Positions 1 through 9,183 of a stretch of 64,000 nt of DNA are shown piece by piece (within the stretch, counting starts at the first letter, position 1; each line of letters opens with the position of its first letter). The notes below the pieces were generated by a model that had not been told where the DNA came from, searched no databases, and saw nothing but the letters and a program-made list of their open reading frames with translations. Position numbers and translations under genes: made by a program. The DNA is from Streptococcus cristatus (GTDB lineage Bacteria; Bacillota; Bacilli; Lactobacillales; Streptococcaceae): assembly GCF_008369405.1 (NCBI RefSeq), contig NZ_VSJJ01000008.1:1-64000 (forward strand), given 5' to 3'.

Positions 1-124
1 AAAGAAAAAGTAGTGAGTACTCTCTCCCGTCGGAGATTTCTTCACTACTAATCTTAGTATGTTTGTCAATCTGATCAGCGTGGTCATCCAACCAGTTGAT
101 AAACTCTTCTGAAAAAAATGTCAT
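1..124 (-). CDS. 5' fragment of an unidentified gene (possibly acyl-CoA dehydrogenase-like)
   Basis: A reading frame starts with ATG at 124 and runs off the left edge, giving about 41 codons that begin MTFFSEEFINWLDDHADQID. A strong ribosome binding site, GGAGGGGGG, lies five bases upstream. It follows the AhpD-like gene by 18 bp, so the two are probably co-transcribed. The acidic, helical N-terminus resembles the start of acyl-CoA dehydrogenase family proteins, but too little is visible to assign a function. Confidence 0.6.
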   Translation of the reverse strand, partial: MTFFSEEFINWLDDHADQIDKHTKISSEEISDGREYSLLFL

Positions 125-142
125 TTACTCCCCCCTCCAAGG

Positions 143-691
143 CTAAGCATAAGGCTGCAATTCCGGATTAATTGGCGTGTTGGCCAGATTATTGGCATAG
201 TTGCAGAGGGTCGCAAGACTGACCCCCAGAACTACATCCAGGGCATTCTCATGTGTATAGCCCGCTTCTAGGAAGTCTGCCAAAGCTTCATCTCCGACCC
301 GTCCCTTGGTATTGATGACAGCAATGGTAAATTTAGCAAGCGTATCTAGCTTCGGATCCGTATCAATCGGAGTACGATTGCGCAGAGCCTCCAAAAGATC
401 GTCATTCATTTGAATCTGCTTGATCGAAAAGGCTGTATGCCCCGCCACACAGAAGGCGCAGCCGTTGGTAACTGCAGCTGTAATCTGCACTACTTCCCGC
501 TCAGTCGGTGTCAGGCTGTTGCGGCGATTGATAGCTCCAACTGTCCGATAAGTTTCCAAGGCCGTTGGTGCATTGGCCAAAAGACCGATAAGATTGGGAA
601 TGTAACCACCGTTATCTTTTTGAACAGTTTCCAGGACCTCTTTTACCTCGGCAGGTGCGGACTCAATTGTGTGGATAGTAAATTCTGACAT
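143..691 (-). CDS. Carboxymuconolactone decarboxylase / AhpD-like peroxidase-related protein
   Basis: The 182-residue protein belongs to the AhpD/CMD fold. It carries the redox motif TNGCAFCVAGH, a CxxC pair with a downstream His as in alkylhydroperoxidase AhpD, suggesting a cytosolic thiol-dependent peroxidase-related activity. The open frame extends to an ATG at 703, but the ATG at 691 has a better-placed ribosome site (GAAATGAGG six bases upstream) and is preferred. The substrate is unknown. It appears to form a two-gene unit with the downstream partial gene at the window edge. Confidence 0.8.
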   Translation of the reverse strand: MSEFTIHTIESAPAEVKEVLETVQKDNGGYIPNLIGLLANAPTALETYRTVGAINRRNSLTPTEREVVQITAAVTNGCAFCVAGHTAFSIKQIQMNDDLLEALRNRTPIDTDPKLDTLAKFTIAVINTKGRVGDEALADFLEAGYTHENALDVVLGVSLATLCNYANNLANTPINPELQPYA

Positions 692-771
692 ATGAAACCT
701 CATTTCTTTTGATTAGCAACTATCTTAACATAGGTTTAACAGCTTGTATAATATATATTTTATATGACCTC

Positions 772-800
772 TATAAAGAGAATATATTGCCACATGTCAA
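772..800 (-). promoter_or_regulatory. Candidate promoter for the AhpD-like gene
   Basis: A perfect TTGACA (800-795) is followed after 17 bp by TTTATA (777-772), a poor -10. An AT-rich stretch (748-765) lies further down and could hold the true -10. This is the only good -35 in the gap between accA and the AhpD-like gene. Confidence 0.3.
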
Positions 801-845
801 ACTAAAATATATTACCACCTTAACTGTCTCCATACCTCTCTCAAG

Positions 846-871
846 CAAGAAAAAGAAGCCCTAAGGCTTCT
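846..871 (-). terminator. Rho-independent terminator of the fatty-acid operon
   Basis: AGAAGCC and GGCTTCT pair around a CTAA loop, and on the minus strand the stem is followed by TTTTTCTT. It begins three bases after the accA stop, so it closes the fab/acc transcript. Confidence 0.85.
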
Positions 872-873
872 GA

Positions 874-1644
874 CTAATATTTTCTAAAACGCTGATAACG
901 TTCTTCCAAAAGTTGCTCAAGGGAAAGTTTAGAAAGTTCCGCTAATTCGGTACTGATTTCTTGCTTGACTGCAGCTAAGAGCTCATTTTTATTAAAGCCA
1001 CGTTCGGGGATAACCTTATCAACGACCCCCATCTGAAAGAGCTCATGCGAGGTGATTTTCATCATCTCTGCCGCCTCCATTGCTCGGCTGCCATCCTTCC
1101 ATAAAATGGAAGCAAAGCCTTCCGGACTGAGAATGGCATACATAGAGTTTTCCAGCATCCAGACCTTGTCAGCCACTGCCAAGGCCAGCGCCCCACCAGA
1201 GCCACCCTCGCCGATGATAATGGCAATAATGGGCACTTTCAGATCGCTCATTTCCATGAGATTACGGGCAATGGCTTCGCCCTGTCCGCGCTCCTCAGCA
1301 CCGACTCCAGGATAGGCACCAGCCGTATTGATAAGGGTCACGACTGGACGGCCGAATTTCTCAGCCTGCTTCATGAGACGTAGGGCCTTGCGATAGCCTT
1401 CCGGATGGGGCTGACCAAAGTTCCGTCGCAGATTGTCCTGCAAATTACGACCTTTTTGAATACCGACCACCGTGACTGGCTGACCATTTAAGGTTCCGAT
1501 ACCACCAATGACAGCACCATCATCACGGAAACCACGATCTCCGTGCAATTCCACAAAATCATCAAAAATGCCTTGGGCAAAATCCAGAGCCGTCAGACGG
1601 GACTGATCACGCGCTGCTTTGATAATCTGACTGATTTTTGTCAT
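874..1644 (-). CDS. accA: Acetyl-CoA carboxylase carboxyltransferase subunit alpha
   Basis: AccA pairs with AccD to move the carboxyl group from carboxybiotin to acetyl-CoA, making malonyl-CoA for fatty-acid synthesis. The 256-residue protein is the short Gram-positive form. It shows the crotonase-fold glycine-rich segments [13 protein letters not shown] and [15 protein letters not shown]. Its start overlaps the accD stop by 4 bp, so the two subunits are probably translationally coupled. It is the last gene of the fab operon and is followed at once by a terminator. Confidence 0.96.
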   Translation of the reverse strand: MTKISQIIKAARDQSRLTALDFAQGIFDDFVELHGDRGFRDDGAVIGGIGTLNGQPVTVVGIQKGRNLQDNLRRNFGQPHPEGYRKALRLMKQAEKFGRPVVTLINTAGAYPGVGAEERGQGEAIARNLMEMSDLKVPIIAIIIGEGGSGGALALAVADKVWMLENSMYAILSPEGFASILWKDGSRAMEAAEMMKITSHELFQMGVVDKVIPERGFNKNELLAAVKQEISTELAELSKLSLEQLLEERYQRFRKY

Positions 1645-2504
1645 TGGTCACCTCCATGAAAGCTCAAGAGAGTAGCAATCCGATCTCGCAATTCACCACG
1701 TTTGACAATCGCATCAACAAAGCCGTGTTCCAGCAAAAACTCTGCCTTTTGGAAGTCATCTGGCAATTTTTCCCGTACAGTAGACTCAATGACCCGACGA
1801 CCAGCAAAGCCTACCAAGGCCTGCGCTTCTGCCAAGATAATATCCCCTTCCATAGCAAAAGAGGCTGTGACACCGCCTGTTGTCGGATCTGTCAAAACAG
1901 TCAGGTAAAAAAGACCAGCCTTTGAATGACGTTGTACAGCAGCAGAAGTTTTGGCCATTTGCATCAGACTCATGATCCCTTCCTGCATGCGAGCACCGCC
2001 AGAAGCCGTAAACAGAACGACTGGCAATTTATGCTCTGTCGCATACTCAAAGAGACGGGTAATCTTTTCACCGACAACCGTTCCCATGGAAGCCATGATA
2101 AAGTTGGAATCCATGATCCCAAGGGCTGTTTTTTGTCCCTTGATACTAGCTGTCCCCGTCAAAACGGCCTCATCCAGACCAGTCTTTGCCCGTGTCTCCG
2201 CCAGTTTTTCTCGATAATTTGGAAAACGCAAGGGATCTGTCGTCTCAATACCTGTGAACAATTCCTCAAAGCTTCCTTGATCCACCGTCAAACTCAGACG
2301 CTCAAAAGCTGAAATCCGAAAAGTATAGCCACAGCTTGGACAGACACGCTCTGCCCCCAAATCTTTTTGATAAATGGTATGCTTACAACCTGGGCACTTA
2401 GAAAAAAGCTCATCTGGAACTTCTGGTTTTGGCTGAGGCAAGGCGCGCGAGGAACGATTAGGATTGATCCGAATATATTTATCCTTTTTTGAAAACAAAG
2501 GCAT
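1641..2504 (-). CDS. accD: Acetyl-CoA carboxylase carboxyltransferase subunit beta
   Basis: AccD is the zinc-containing beta subunit of the carboxyltransferase. The four zinc ligands are visible near the N-terminus: Cys37, Cys40, Cys55 and Cys58 (CPGC...CPSC). The remaining part is the crotonase-like carboxyltransferase domain, with the [10 protein letters not shown] segment. Length is 287 residues, normal for the family. A 65-bp gap separates it from accC, the longest gap among the acc genes, and it carries an inverted repeat. Confidence 0.96.
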   Translation of the reverse strand: MPLFSKKDKYIRINPNRSSRALPQPKPEVPDELFSKCPGCKHTIYQKDLGAERVCPSCGYTFRISAFERLSLTVDQGSFEELFTGIETTDPLRFPNYREKLAETRAKTGLDEAVLTGTASIKGQKTALGIMDSNFIMASMGTVVGEKITRLFEYATEHKLPVVLFTASGGARMQEGIMSLMQMAKTSAAVQRHSKAGLFYLTVLTDPTTGGVTASFAMEGDIILAEAQALVGFAGRRVIESTVREKLPDDFQKAEFLLEHGFVDAIVKRGELRDRIATLLSFHGGDQ

Positions 2505-2528
2505 TGCTTACTCCTTCATTAAATTTTA

Positions 2529-2561
2529 GAGTGATTCTGCTTCTTTCAAACAAAATCACTC
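2529..2561 (-). other. Intercistronic inverted repeat between accC and accD
   Basis: GAGTGATT (2529-2536) and AATCACTC (2554-2561) form an 8-bp perfect stem with a 17-base loop. On the minus strand it is followed by TAAAATTTAA rather than a U-run, so it looks like an mRNA processing or stability hairpin more than a terminator. Confidence 0.45.
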
Positions 2562-2569
2562 CTTGTCAT

Positions 2570-3937
2570 CTATTTTTTCTCTTGATAAGCTGGAAGGAAC
2601 TTCTCCATGAGAAAGGCTGTATCATAATCACCAGCAATCACATTAGGATCTGAAATCAAATCCAACTGGAAACTGCTATTGGTCACAACACCGTCAATTT
2701 CTAGCTCATAGAGAGCCCGTTGCATCTTCATCAGGGCATCAAAGCGATTTTCCCCATGAACGATGATTTTGGCAATCATGCTGTCATAGTAAGGGGGAAT
2801 AGTGTAACCAGGATAGACCGCAGAATCCACGCGCAGTCCCACTCCGCCACTTGGCAGATAAAGATTGGAAATCTTGCCTGGGCTCGGTGCAAAGTTAAAG
2901 GCTGGATTTTCAGCGTTGATCCGACATTCAATCGCATGACCGCGAATTTCAACATCTTCTTGACTGAAGGATAGCTCTTGACCATCCGCAATCTTAATCT
3001 GCTCTTTCACAATATCCACACCGGTAACAAACTCAGTCACTGGATGCTCAACCTGCACGCGAGTATTCATCTCCATAAAGTAGAATTCGCCCTTGGCTTC
3101 ATCCAGCAGAAACTCAATCGTTCCGGCATTTTCATAGCCGACTGACTCAGCAGCCCGAACAGCTGCTTCCCCAATCTGCTGGCGCAGGGTTTTCCCAATT
3201 GCCACAGACGGACTTTCTTCCAGCACCTTCTGATTATTCCGCTGCAAAGAGCAATCCCGCTCGCCCAAGTGGACCACATGCCCCTGCTGATCTGCCAAAA
3301 TCTGCACTTCAATATGGCGCGCCGGATAGATGACTCGCTCCATATACATGGCACCATTCCCAAAGGCTGCTTTTGCTTCGCTAGAAGCAGACTCAAAGGC
3401 TGCTACTAAATCCTCAGCCTTTTCAACCTTACGAATGCCCTTGCCGCCGCCGCCAGCAGAAGCTTTAAGCATGACTGGATAACCAATCTTTTCGGCGACT
3501 TCCAAAGCTTCTTCAGCGGTATGGACTTCCCCATCAGAACCCGGGATAACTGGCACTTTCGCCTTAATCATCTGAGCCCGAGCATTAATCTTGTCCCCCA
3601 TCAAGTCCATAACAGCACCTGAAGGTCCAATAAACTTAATGCCGACTTCTTCGCACATAGTCGCAAATTTAGAGTTTTCGCTCAAAAAACCAAAACCAGG
3701 ATGAATGGCTTCCGCACCTGTCAGAACAGCAGCAGATAGGACCGCGTTCATATTCAGGTAAGAATCCGTAGACTTGGCTGGCCCAATACAGACGGCTTCA
3801 TCAGCCAGTAAAGTATGGAGCGCTTCCTTATCAGCCGTTGAGTAGACGGCGACCGTATCGATTCCCAGCTCGCGAGCTGCACGAATAATTCTGACCGCAA
3901 TTTCCCCACGGTTAGCAATTAAAATTTTACGAAACAT
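2570..3937 (-). CDS. accC: Biotin carboxylase subunit of acetyl-CoA carboxylase
   Basis: AccC carboxylates the biotin on AccB using ATP and bicarbonate. The 455-residue protein has the ATP-grasp layout: N-terminal ILIANRGEIAVRIIRAARE, the glycine-rich ATP loop KASAGGGGKGIRKV near residue 160, and the catalytic segment EMNTRVQVEHPVTE near residue 290. It lies between fabZ and accD in the same operon and has a clear ribosome site, GGAGATTTCACC. Confidence 0.97.
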   Translation of the reverse strand: MFRKILIANRGEIAVRIIRAARELGIDTVAVYSTADKEALHTLLADEAVCIGPAKSTDSYLNMNAVLSAAVLTGAEAIHPGFGFLSENSKFATMCEEVGIKFIGPSGAVMDLMGDKINARAQMIKAKVPVIPGSDGEVHTAEEALEVAEKIGYPVMLKASAGGGGKGIRKVEKAEDLVAAFESASSEAKAAFGNGAMYMERVIYPARHIEVQILADQQGHVVHLGERDCSLQRNNQKVLEESPSVAIGKTLRQQIGEAAVRAAESVGYENAGTIEFLLDEAKGEFYFMEMNTRVQVEHPVTEFVTGVDIVKEQIKIADGQELSFSQEDVEIRGHAIECRINAENPAFNFAPSPGKISNLYLPSGGVGLRVDSAVYPGYTIPPYYDSMIAKIIVHGENRFDALMKMQRALYELEIDGVVTNSSFQLDLISDPNVIAGDYDTAFLMEKFLPAYQEKK

Positions 3938-3955
3938 GGTGAAATCTCCTCTTTC

Positions 3956-4378
3956 TTATTGACCAATCGCAAAGGTCAAGGTTCCACTGGCTGCAAGTTT
4001 TCCGTCAACTTCGGCCTTGGCCTCCACCACTGCAATGGTGCCACGACGCTTGATAAACTTAGCTGTCATAATCAATTGATCTCCTGGTACAACTTGCTTT
4101 TTGAACTTAACCTTGTCCATTCCTGCATAGAAGACCAGTTTGCCCTTATTTTCTTCTTTAGATAATTCCAGCACACCAGCCGTTTGAGCCAGAGCTTCCA
4201 TGATCAAGACACCTGGCATAACTGGATACTGGGGAAAATGACCGTTAAAGAAAGGCTCGTTGATCGTCACATTTTTCAGAGCGACAATCTCATCTTCGCT
4301 GACTTCTAATACACGGTCCACCAACAACATAGGATAGCGATGCGGAAGCGCCTCTTTTATTGCATTGATATCAATCAT
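3956..4378 (-). CDS. fabZ: (3R)-hydroxyacyl-ACP dehydratase
   Basis: FabZ removes water from 3-hydroxyacyl-ACP during elongation. The 140-residue hot-dog-fold protein has the motif [13 protein letters not shown] and the active-site segment [20 protein letters not shown], which holds the catalytic His and Glu. Its start overlaps the accB stop by 4 bp. In streptococci unsaturated chains depend on FabM, encoded upstream, acting on the FabZ product. Confidence 0.97.
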   Translation of the reverse strand: MIDINAIKEALPHRYPMLLVDRVLEVSEDEIVALKNVTINEPFFNGHFPQYPVMPGVLIMEALAQTAGVLELSKEENKGKLVFYAGMDKVKFKKQVVPGDQLIMTAKFIKRRGTIAVVEAKAEVDGKLAASGTLTFAIGQ

Positions 4379-4854
4379 TTGATGCGTACCAGCCCTTTCC
4401 CAAACTCAACCATTTCTTCATTCTGAACCAGAATTTCTGTCACCAGCCCATCTTTAGGAGCAGGCACTTCGTTCATTACTTTCATAGCCTCGATAATCAT
4501 CAGAGTTTGACCTTTTTTAACTTGGTCTCCTACACTGACAAAAGCTGGTTTATCTGGACCTGCTGCTAAGTAAGCCACGCCAACCAAAGGACTTTCCACA
4601 ACATCACCTTCAGCAGCTGGAGCCTCTGGAGCCACCTCAGGTGCTGCAGTTGGAGCTGCTTGGGGAATAGTCTCAGTTACAGGTACACTCGCTGGCTGCA
4701 CAGGAGCTGCACTGACTGCTGGAGTTGCTGCGACTGCAGCAGAACTTTCATTCTTGCTGAAAGTCAATTCATCACTTTGATTTTTATAAGAAAATTCACG
4801 CAGGCTTGACTGGTCAAACTGAGCCATCAAGTCCTTAATTTCATTGATATTCAT
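4375..4854 (-). CDS. accB: Biotin carboxyl carrier protein
   Basis: AccB carries the biotin that shuttles CO2 between AccC and the AccA/AccD carboxyltransferase. The 159-residue protein has a helical N-terminus, an Ala/Pro-rich flexible linker (about residues 38-82) and a C-terminal biotinyl domain. The biotinylation site is Lys125 in EAMKVMNEV. It starts directly after the fabF stop and overlaps fabZ by 4 bp. Confidence 0.97.
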   Translation of the reverse strand: MNINEIKDLMAQFDQSSLREFSYKNQSDELTFSKNESSAAVAATPAVSAAPVQPASVPVTETIPQAAPTAAPEVAPEAPAAEGDVVESPLVGVAYLAAGPDKPAFVSVGDQVKKGQTLMIIEAMKVMNEVPAPKDGLVTEILVQNEEMVEFGKGLVRIK

Positions 4855-6087
4855 CTAGCCCTCCCAACGCTTGAATGCCAGAACCGCATTGTGACCGCCA
4901 AAACCAAATGTATTGGAAATCGCATAAGGAATTTCCTGCTCCTTGCCTTCCCCAAATACAACATTTGCTTCAATATAATCTGATACTTCTCTTGTACCAG
5001 CTGTTTTTGGTACAAAGCTGTGGCGCATCGCTTCAATAGTCGCAATCGCTTCGACTGCACCAGCTGCCCCGAGCAGGTGACCGGTGAATGATTTAGTAGA
5101 TGAAACAGGAACATCCTTACCAAGAACTGCAACAATAGCACCACTTTCACCCTTTTCATTAGCTGGAGTTGAAGTTCCGTGGGCATTGACATAAGCAACA
5201 TCTGCTGGGCTAATCTCTGCTTCAGCAAGAGCCAATTTAATCGCCTTAATAGCACCCTGACCTTCTGGATGCGGAGAAGTCATGTGGTAAGCATCACAGG
5301 TATTTCCGTAGCCAACTACTTCAGCAAGAATCGTTGCTCCACGTTTTTCAGCATGCTCCAGACTTTCAAGAACCAGCATACCTGAGCCTTCCCCCATAAC
5401 AAAACCATTCCGGTCTTTATCAAAAGGAATAGACGCGCGAGCAGGATCTTCTGTCGTGGAAAGAGCCGTTAAAGCTTGGAAGCCAGCAATCGCAAATGGT
5501 GTGATAGAAGCTTCTGAACCACCTACCAACATCACATCTTGGAAACCAAATTTGATAGAGCGGAAGGCATCGCCAATCGCATCATTTGAAGAAGCACAAG
5601 CTGTATTGATTGATTTACAGACTCCATTTGCTCCGAAGCGCATAGCCACATTCCCAGCTGCCATATTTGGCAGAGCCTTTGGCAAGGTCATCGGTTTGAC
5701 ACGTTTCGGACCTTTCTCATGCAAACGAATGACTTGATCTTCGATTTCCTTAATGCCACCGATACCAGATGCAACGATGACACCAAAGCGGTCTTTGTCG
5801 ATTGCTTCTACATCAAGATTAGCATTTGTTACCGCTTCTTGAGCTGCATACAAGGAATACAAAGAATAATTGTCAAAACGATTGGTATCTTTCTTGATAA
5901 AGTATTTATCAAAAGGAAAGTCTTGGACCTCTGCCGCATTATGAACAGCAAAATCGCTGTGATCAAACTTGGTGATGGGACCAATCCCAATCTTACCTTC
6001 TTTTAAACTATTCCAAAATTCTTCTGGTGTATTTCCGATGGGAGAGGTTAATCCATAACCTGTTACAACAACTCGATTTAGTTTCAT
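4855..6087 (-). CDS. fabF: 3-oxoacyl-ACP synthase II
   Basis: FabF condenses malonyl-ACP with acyl-ACP in the elongation cycle. The 410-residue thiolase-fold enzyme shows the complete triad: Cys164 (NTACASSND), His303 (VNAHGTSTP) and His337 (SFTGHLLGA). As no other elongating condensing enzyme appears in the cluster, it probably serves both saturated and unsaturated chains. It lies 53 bp after fabG and abuts accB. Confidence 0.97.
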   Translation of the reverse strand: MKLNRVVVTGYGLTSPIGNTPEEFWNSLKEGKIGIGPITKFDHSDFAVHNAAEVQDFPFDKYFIKKDTNRFDNYSLYSLYAAQEAVTNANLDVEAIDKDRFGVIVASGIGGIKEIEDQVIRLHEKGPKRVKPMTLPKALPNMAAGNVAMRFGANGVCKSINTACASSNDAIGDAFRSIKFGFQDVMLVGGSEASITPFAIAGFQALTALSTTEDPARASIPFDKDRNGFVMGEGSGMLVLESLEHAEKRGATILAEVVGYGNTCDAYHMTSPHPEGQGAIKAIKLALAEAEISPADVAYVNAHGTSTPANEKGESGAIVAVLGKDVPVSSTKSFTGHLLGAAGAVEAIATIEAMRHSFVPKTAGTREVSDYIEANVVFGEGKEQEIPYAISNTFGFGGHNAVLAFKRWEG

Positions 6088-6140
6088 AGTGAACTCCTTT
6101 ATGATGATTGGTGAACTTTCAAATCCAAATTCATTTGAAA

Positions 6141-6875
6141 TTACTGCATGGTCAGCCCGCCGTCAATCGTGATGACTTGACCGGTAAGATATTCCTGTCT
6201 CGCCAAGAACAAGGCAACATCAGCCACTTCTCCGGTATTCCCGAACCGTTTCATTGGGATTTGAGCAAGGGAGGCTTCTTTGATTTTTTCAGGAAGCCCG
6301 TCTGTCATATCCGATTCGATAAAGCCTGGGGCAATTACATTGACACGGATATTGCGCGCTGCCACTTCACGGGCAACCGACTTAGAAAATCCAATCAAGC
6401 CAGCTTTAGAAGCTGCATAGTTGGCCTGACCGACATTACCAGTCAAACCGACAACACTTGATAAGTTAATGATTGCTCCCTGGCGAGCCTTGGTCATTGG
6501 TTTCAAGACAGCTTGTGTCATATTAAAGGCACCAGTCAAGTTGACCTTCAGCACTTGCTCGAAGTCTTCCTCTGTCATCTTAAGCATGAGCTTATCTCGA
6601 GTAATCCCAGCATTGTTAACCAAGACATCTACAGACCCTAAAGCCACAATCGCCTCCTCAACCATTCGCTTGGCATCAGTACCATCAGACACATCGCCTG
6701 AAATAGCCACGACCTTGATCGGATAACCAGCAAACTCAGCTAAAACGTCATCTGAAATTTGACCGCGCCCGTTCAAGACAATATTGGCACCTGCACTTGC
6801 AAACTTATGTGCAATGGCCAAACCGATTCCACGGCTAGAGCCAGTAATAAAAACATTTTTATTCTTTAATTCCAT
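6141..6875 (-). CDS. fabG: 3-oxoacyl-ACP reductase
   Basis: FabG is the NADPH-dependent short-chain dehydrogenase that reduces 3-oxoacyl-ACP. The 244-residue protein shows the nucleotide motif TGSSRGIG (residues 11-18), NNAG near residue 87, and the catalytic Ser140, Tyr153 and Lys157. It follows fabD by 12 bp within the operon. Confidence 0.97.
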   Translation of the reverse strand: MELKNKNVFITGSSRGIGLAIAHKFASAGANIVLNGRGQISDDVLAEFAGYPIKVVAISGDVSDGTDAKRMVEEAIVALGSVDVLVNNAGITRDKLMLKMTEEDFEQVLKVNLTGAFNMTQAVLKPMTKARQGAIINLSSVVGLTGNVGQANYAASKAGLIGFSKSVAREVAARNIRVNVIAPGFIESDMTDGLPEKIKEASLAQIPMKRFGNTGEVADVALFLARQEYLTGQVITIDGGLTMQ

Positions 6876-6887
6876 TGGTATTCCCCA

Positions 6888-7808
6888 TTATTTTTCTAGT
6901 AGGGCTGTCAAAGTGTCTACACTTTCAACATGATGAACAACTGCTGATTTATCAATTTTCTTCATAAAGCCAGACAGGACTTTCCCTGGACCAATCTCGA
7001 TAAATTCTGTCGCACCAGCTTCCTGCATTTTAGCGATACTGTCATAGAAACGAACTGGCTCCATGACCTGACGGGTCAACAATTCTTTAATTCTACCAGC
7101 TTCCATAATATCCGCTTCTGTATTGCCAACTAATGGAAGCTGAAATTCAGCAAATTCCGTTTCAGCCAAAGCTTGAGCTAATTGCTCACTAGCTGGTTTC
7201 AAGAGAGCCGTATGGAAAGGACCTGAAACATTCAGCGGAATCAAGCGTTTCACACCTGCTTCCTTGAGTAATTCCACCGCCTTGTCCACCGCTGCCGCAT
7301 CGCCCCCAATGACGATTTGACTAGGAGTATTGTAGTTGGCTGGAGAAACCAGTCCCAGCTGACTAGCCGTCTGACAGGCTGCCTCAATGAGAGAGACCTC
7401 TGCATTTAAAACTGCTACCATTTTACCAGAGCCAGCAGGGGCAGCTTCTTCCATAAAAGCTCCGCGTTTAGCGACTAGAGCTACCGCTGTTTTGAAGTCC
7501 AGCGCACCAGCAGCTACCAAGGCAGAGTATTCACCCAGAGAAAGACCAGCCACCATATCAGGCTGGATTCCTTTTTCAGCCAGCAAGCGATAAATAGCAA
7601 CAGAAGTTGTCAAAATTGCTGGCTGAGTATAGCGAGTTTGGTTAAGTTTTTCCTCATTCTGGTCAATCAATTCCCGAACATCATAGCCCAGAACCTGGCT
7701 AGCTTCCTCAAAGGTCGCCTTGACCACGCCATACTGATCATAGAGGTCACGAGCCATCCCCAGATACTGGGCCCCCTGACCGGCAAAGAGAAAGGCTGTT
7801 TTAGTCAT
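6888..7808 (-). CDS. fabD: Malonyl-CoA:ACP acyltransferase
   Basis: FabD loads malonyl groups from CoA onto acyl carrier protein. The 306-residue protein shows the GxSxG nucleophile motif AGLSLGEYS with Ser90, the catalytic His199 in GPFHTALL, and the N-terminal FAGQGAQ loop. Its start overlaps the fabK stop by 8 bp, so coupling is likely. Confidence 0.97.
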   Translation of the reverse strand: MTKTAFLFAGQGAQYLGMARDLYDQYGVVKATFEEASQVLGYDVRELIDQNEEKLNQTRYTQPAILTTSVAIYRLLAEKGIQPDMVAGLSLGEYSALVAAGALDFKTAVALVAKRGAFMEEAAPAGSGKMVAVLNAEVSLIEAACQTASQLGLVSPANYNTPSQIVIGGDAAAVDKAVELLKEAGVKRLIPLNVSGPFHTALLKPASEQLAQALAETEFAEFQLPLVGNTEADIMEAGRIKELLTRQVMEPVRFYDSIAKMQEAGATEFIEIGPGKVLSGFMKKIDKSAVVHHVESVDTLTALLEK

Positions 7809-8775
7809 TTCTAGTCACTCCTGCCCAACGTTTTGCTTCTTGCTGAATCTTTTCAGCAGCGCCATAATAAATATCCTTGAGAATTTCTTCTACTGTTTCT
7901 TCCTTGCTAACCAAGCCGGCAATCTGACCGGACATGACCGAACCATTTTCCACATCGCCACGGACAACCGCATTGGCCAAGGCACCAGCTCCCAGATTTT
8001 CAAAAACAGTCAAATCTGGATTTTCTTGCTTGAAGGCTTCTTTTTCTGCCTTTTCGAAATCACGAGTTAGCTTATTCTTGATAGCACGAACCGCATGGCC
8101 GAAATGCTGAGCAGAAATTGTCGTATCAATATCCCGAGCCTTCAAGATCATATTTTTATAATTTTGGTGGGCATTGGATTCCTTAGCAACGACGAAGCGT
8201 GTTCCAACCTGAACAGCTTCAGCTCCCAACATAAAGCCAGCTGCCGCCCCTGGTCCATCTGCAATACCACCAGCTGCAACAACTGGGATATTCACAGCCT
8301 CTACAACCTGACGTACTAAAGACATGGTAGTCAGTTTACCGATATGGCCACCGGCCTCCATCCCTTCTGCAATAACCGCATCCGCTCCGATTTTTTCCAT
8401 CCGTTTAGCTAGAGCTACACTTGGTACAACTGGGATTACGGTAATGCCTGCTTCGTGGAAGCGAGCCATGTACTTACTTGGATTGCCCGCACCAGTCGTC
8501 ACCACTTTTACACCCTCCTCGATCACCAAATCCACGATGTCATCTACAAAAGGCGACAAAAGCATGATATTGACACCGAAAGGACGATCCGTCAAAGACT
8601 TAATCTTGTCAATATTTGCTTTAACTACTTCCTTAGGCGCATTTCCGCCACCGATGATCCCAAGACCACCAGCTTTTGAAACAGCACCAGCCAAGTCACC
8701 ATCTGCAACCCAAGCCATACCACCTTGGAAAATAGGATATTTAATATCTAATAATTCTGTAATTCGTGTTTGCAT
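7801..8775 (-). CDS. fabK: FMN-dependent enoyl-ACP reductase II
   Basis: FabK performs the last reduction of the elongation cycle and replaces FabI in streptococci. The 324-residue protein is a TIM barrel of the nitronate monooxygenase/FabK family, starting with YPIFQGGMAWVADG and carrying the flavin phosphate-binding segments VVAAGGIADG and GAEAVQVGTRF. It has a good ribosome site (GAGGAAGG) and its own upstream FabT-type palindrome behind the acpP terminator, so it can be expressed independently of the upstream genes. Confidence 0.95.
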   Translation of the reverse strand: MQTRITELLDIKYPIFQGGMAWVADGDLAGAVSKAGGLGIIGGGNAPKEVVKANIDKIKSLTDRPFGVNIMLLSPFVDDIVDLVIEEGVKVVTTGAGNPSKYMARFHEAGITVIPVVPSVALAKRMEKIGADAVIAEGMEAGGHIGKLTTMSLVRQVVEAVNIPVVAAGGIADGPGAAAGFMLGAEAVQVGTRFVVAKESNAHQNYKNMILKARDIDTTISAQHFGHAVRAIKNKLTRDFEKAEKEAFKQENPDLTVFENLGAGALANAVVRGDVENGSVMSGQIAGLVSKEETVEEILKDIYYGAAEKIQQEAKRWAGVTRND

Positions 8776-8843
8776 AATACCTTCCTCTAATCATTGCTTA
8801 AGTAATAGCTTGAGCCTAAACCGCTAGATAGCAGCCTTTTTAC

Positions 8844-8856
8844 TTTGAAATTCAAA
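8844..8856. promoter_or_regulatory. FabT operator upstream of fabK
   Basis: TTTGAAATTCAAA is a perfect 13-bp palindrome matching the TTTGA-N3-TCAAA core of the FabT site. It lies in the acpP-fabK gap, 68 bp upstream of the fabK start. FabT is known in pneumococcus to act at fabK and at its own operon. I could not assign a convincing -35/-10 pair here. Confidence 0.75.
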
Positions 8857-8865
8857 CTATTACCT

Positions 8866-8895
8866 AAACAAGAGAGAATATCTTGCGATACTCTC
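8866..8895 (-). terminator. Attenuating terminator after acpP
   Basis: GAGAGTAT pairs with ATATTCTC (one G-T pair) around CGCAAG, followed on the minus strand by TCTTGTTT. The weak U-run suggests partial readthrough. It would let acpP be made in excess over the genes from fabK onward. Confidence 0.6.
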
Positions 8896-8904
8896 AAATC
8901 TTTA

Positions 8905-9129
8905 TTATTTTGTTTTTTCTTCTACGTAGGCAACCAAGTCACCAACTGTTTTCAAGCCTTCTTCAGTTTCGATTTGGATGTCAAATGCATCTTCGATTTC
9001 TGAAATTACTTGGAACAAATCCAATGAATCTGCTTCAAGATCATCGAAAGTTGACTCAAGTGTAACTTCTGATGGCTCTTTACCAAGTTCCTCAACGATA
9101 ATTTCTTGTACTTTTTCAAATACTGCCAT
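8905..9129 (-). CDS. acpP: Acyl carrier protein
   Basis: ACP holds growing acyl chains on a phosphopantetheine arm. The 74-residue acidic protein has the attachment motif EADSLDLFQ with Ser35. It lies between fabH and fabK, has a ribosome site AAAGGAG, and is flanked by a structured leader upstream and a terminator downstream. Confidence 0.96.
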   Translation of the reverse strand: MAVFEKVQEIIVEELGKEPSEVTLESTFDDLEADSLDLFQVISEIEDAFDIQIETEEGLKTVGDLVAYVEEKTK

Positions 9130-9142
9130 GGATAGACTCCTT

Positions 9143-9177
9143 TAAAAAATATATTTTTTATCTATGTGTTTCCACAT
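9143..9177 (-). promoter_or_regulatory. Structured acpP leader: GAAA-capped hairpin and 18-bp palindrome
   Basis: On the minus strand ATGTG-GAAA-CACAT (9177-9164) forms a tetraloop hairpin. TAAAAAATATATTTTTTA (9160-9143) is a perfect 18-bp palindrome ending just before the acpP ribosome site. Their position suggests an mRNA processing or stability role; no promoter is evident in the 54-bp gap. Confidence 0.4.
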
Positions 9178-9183
9178 GATTAA

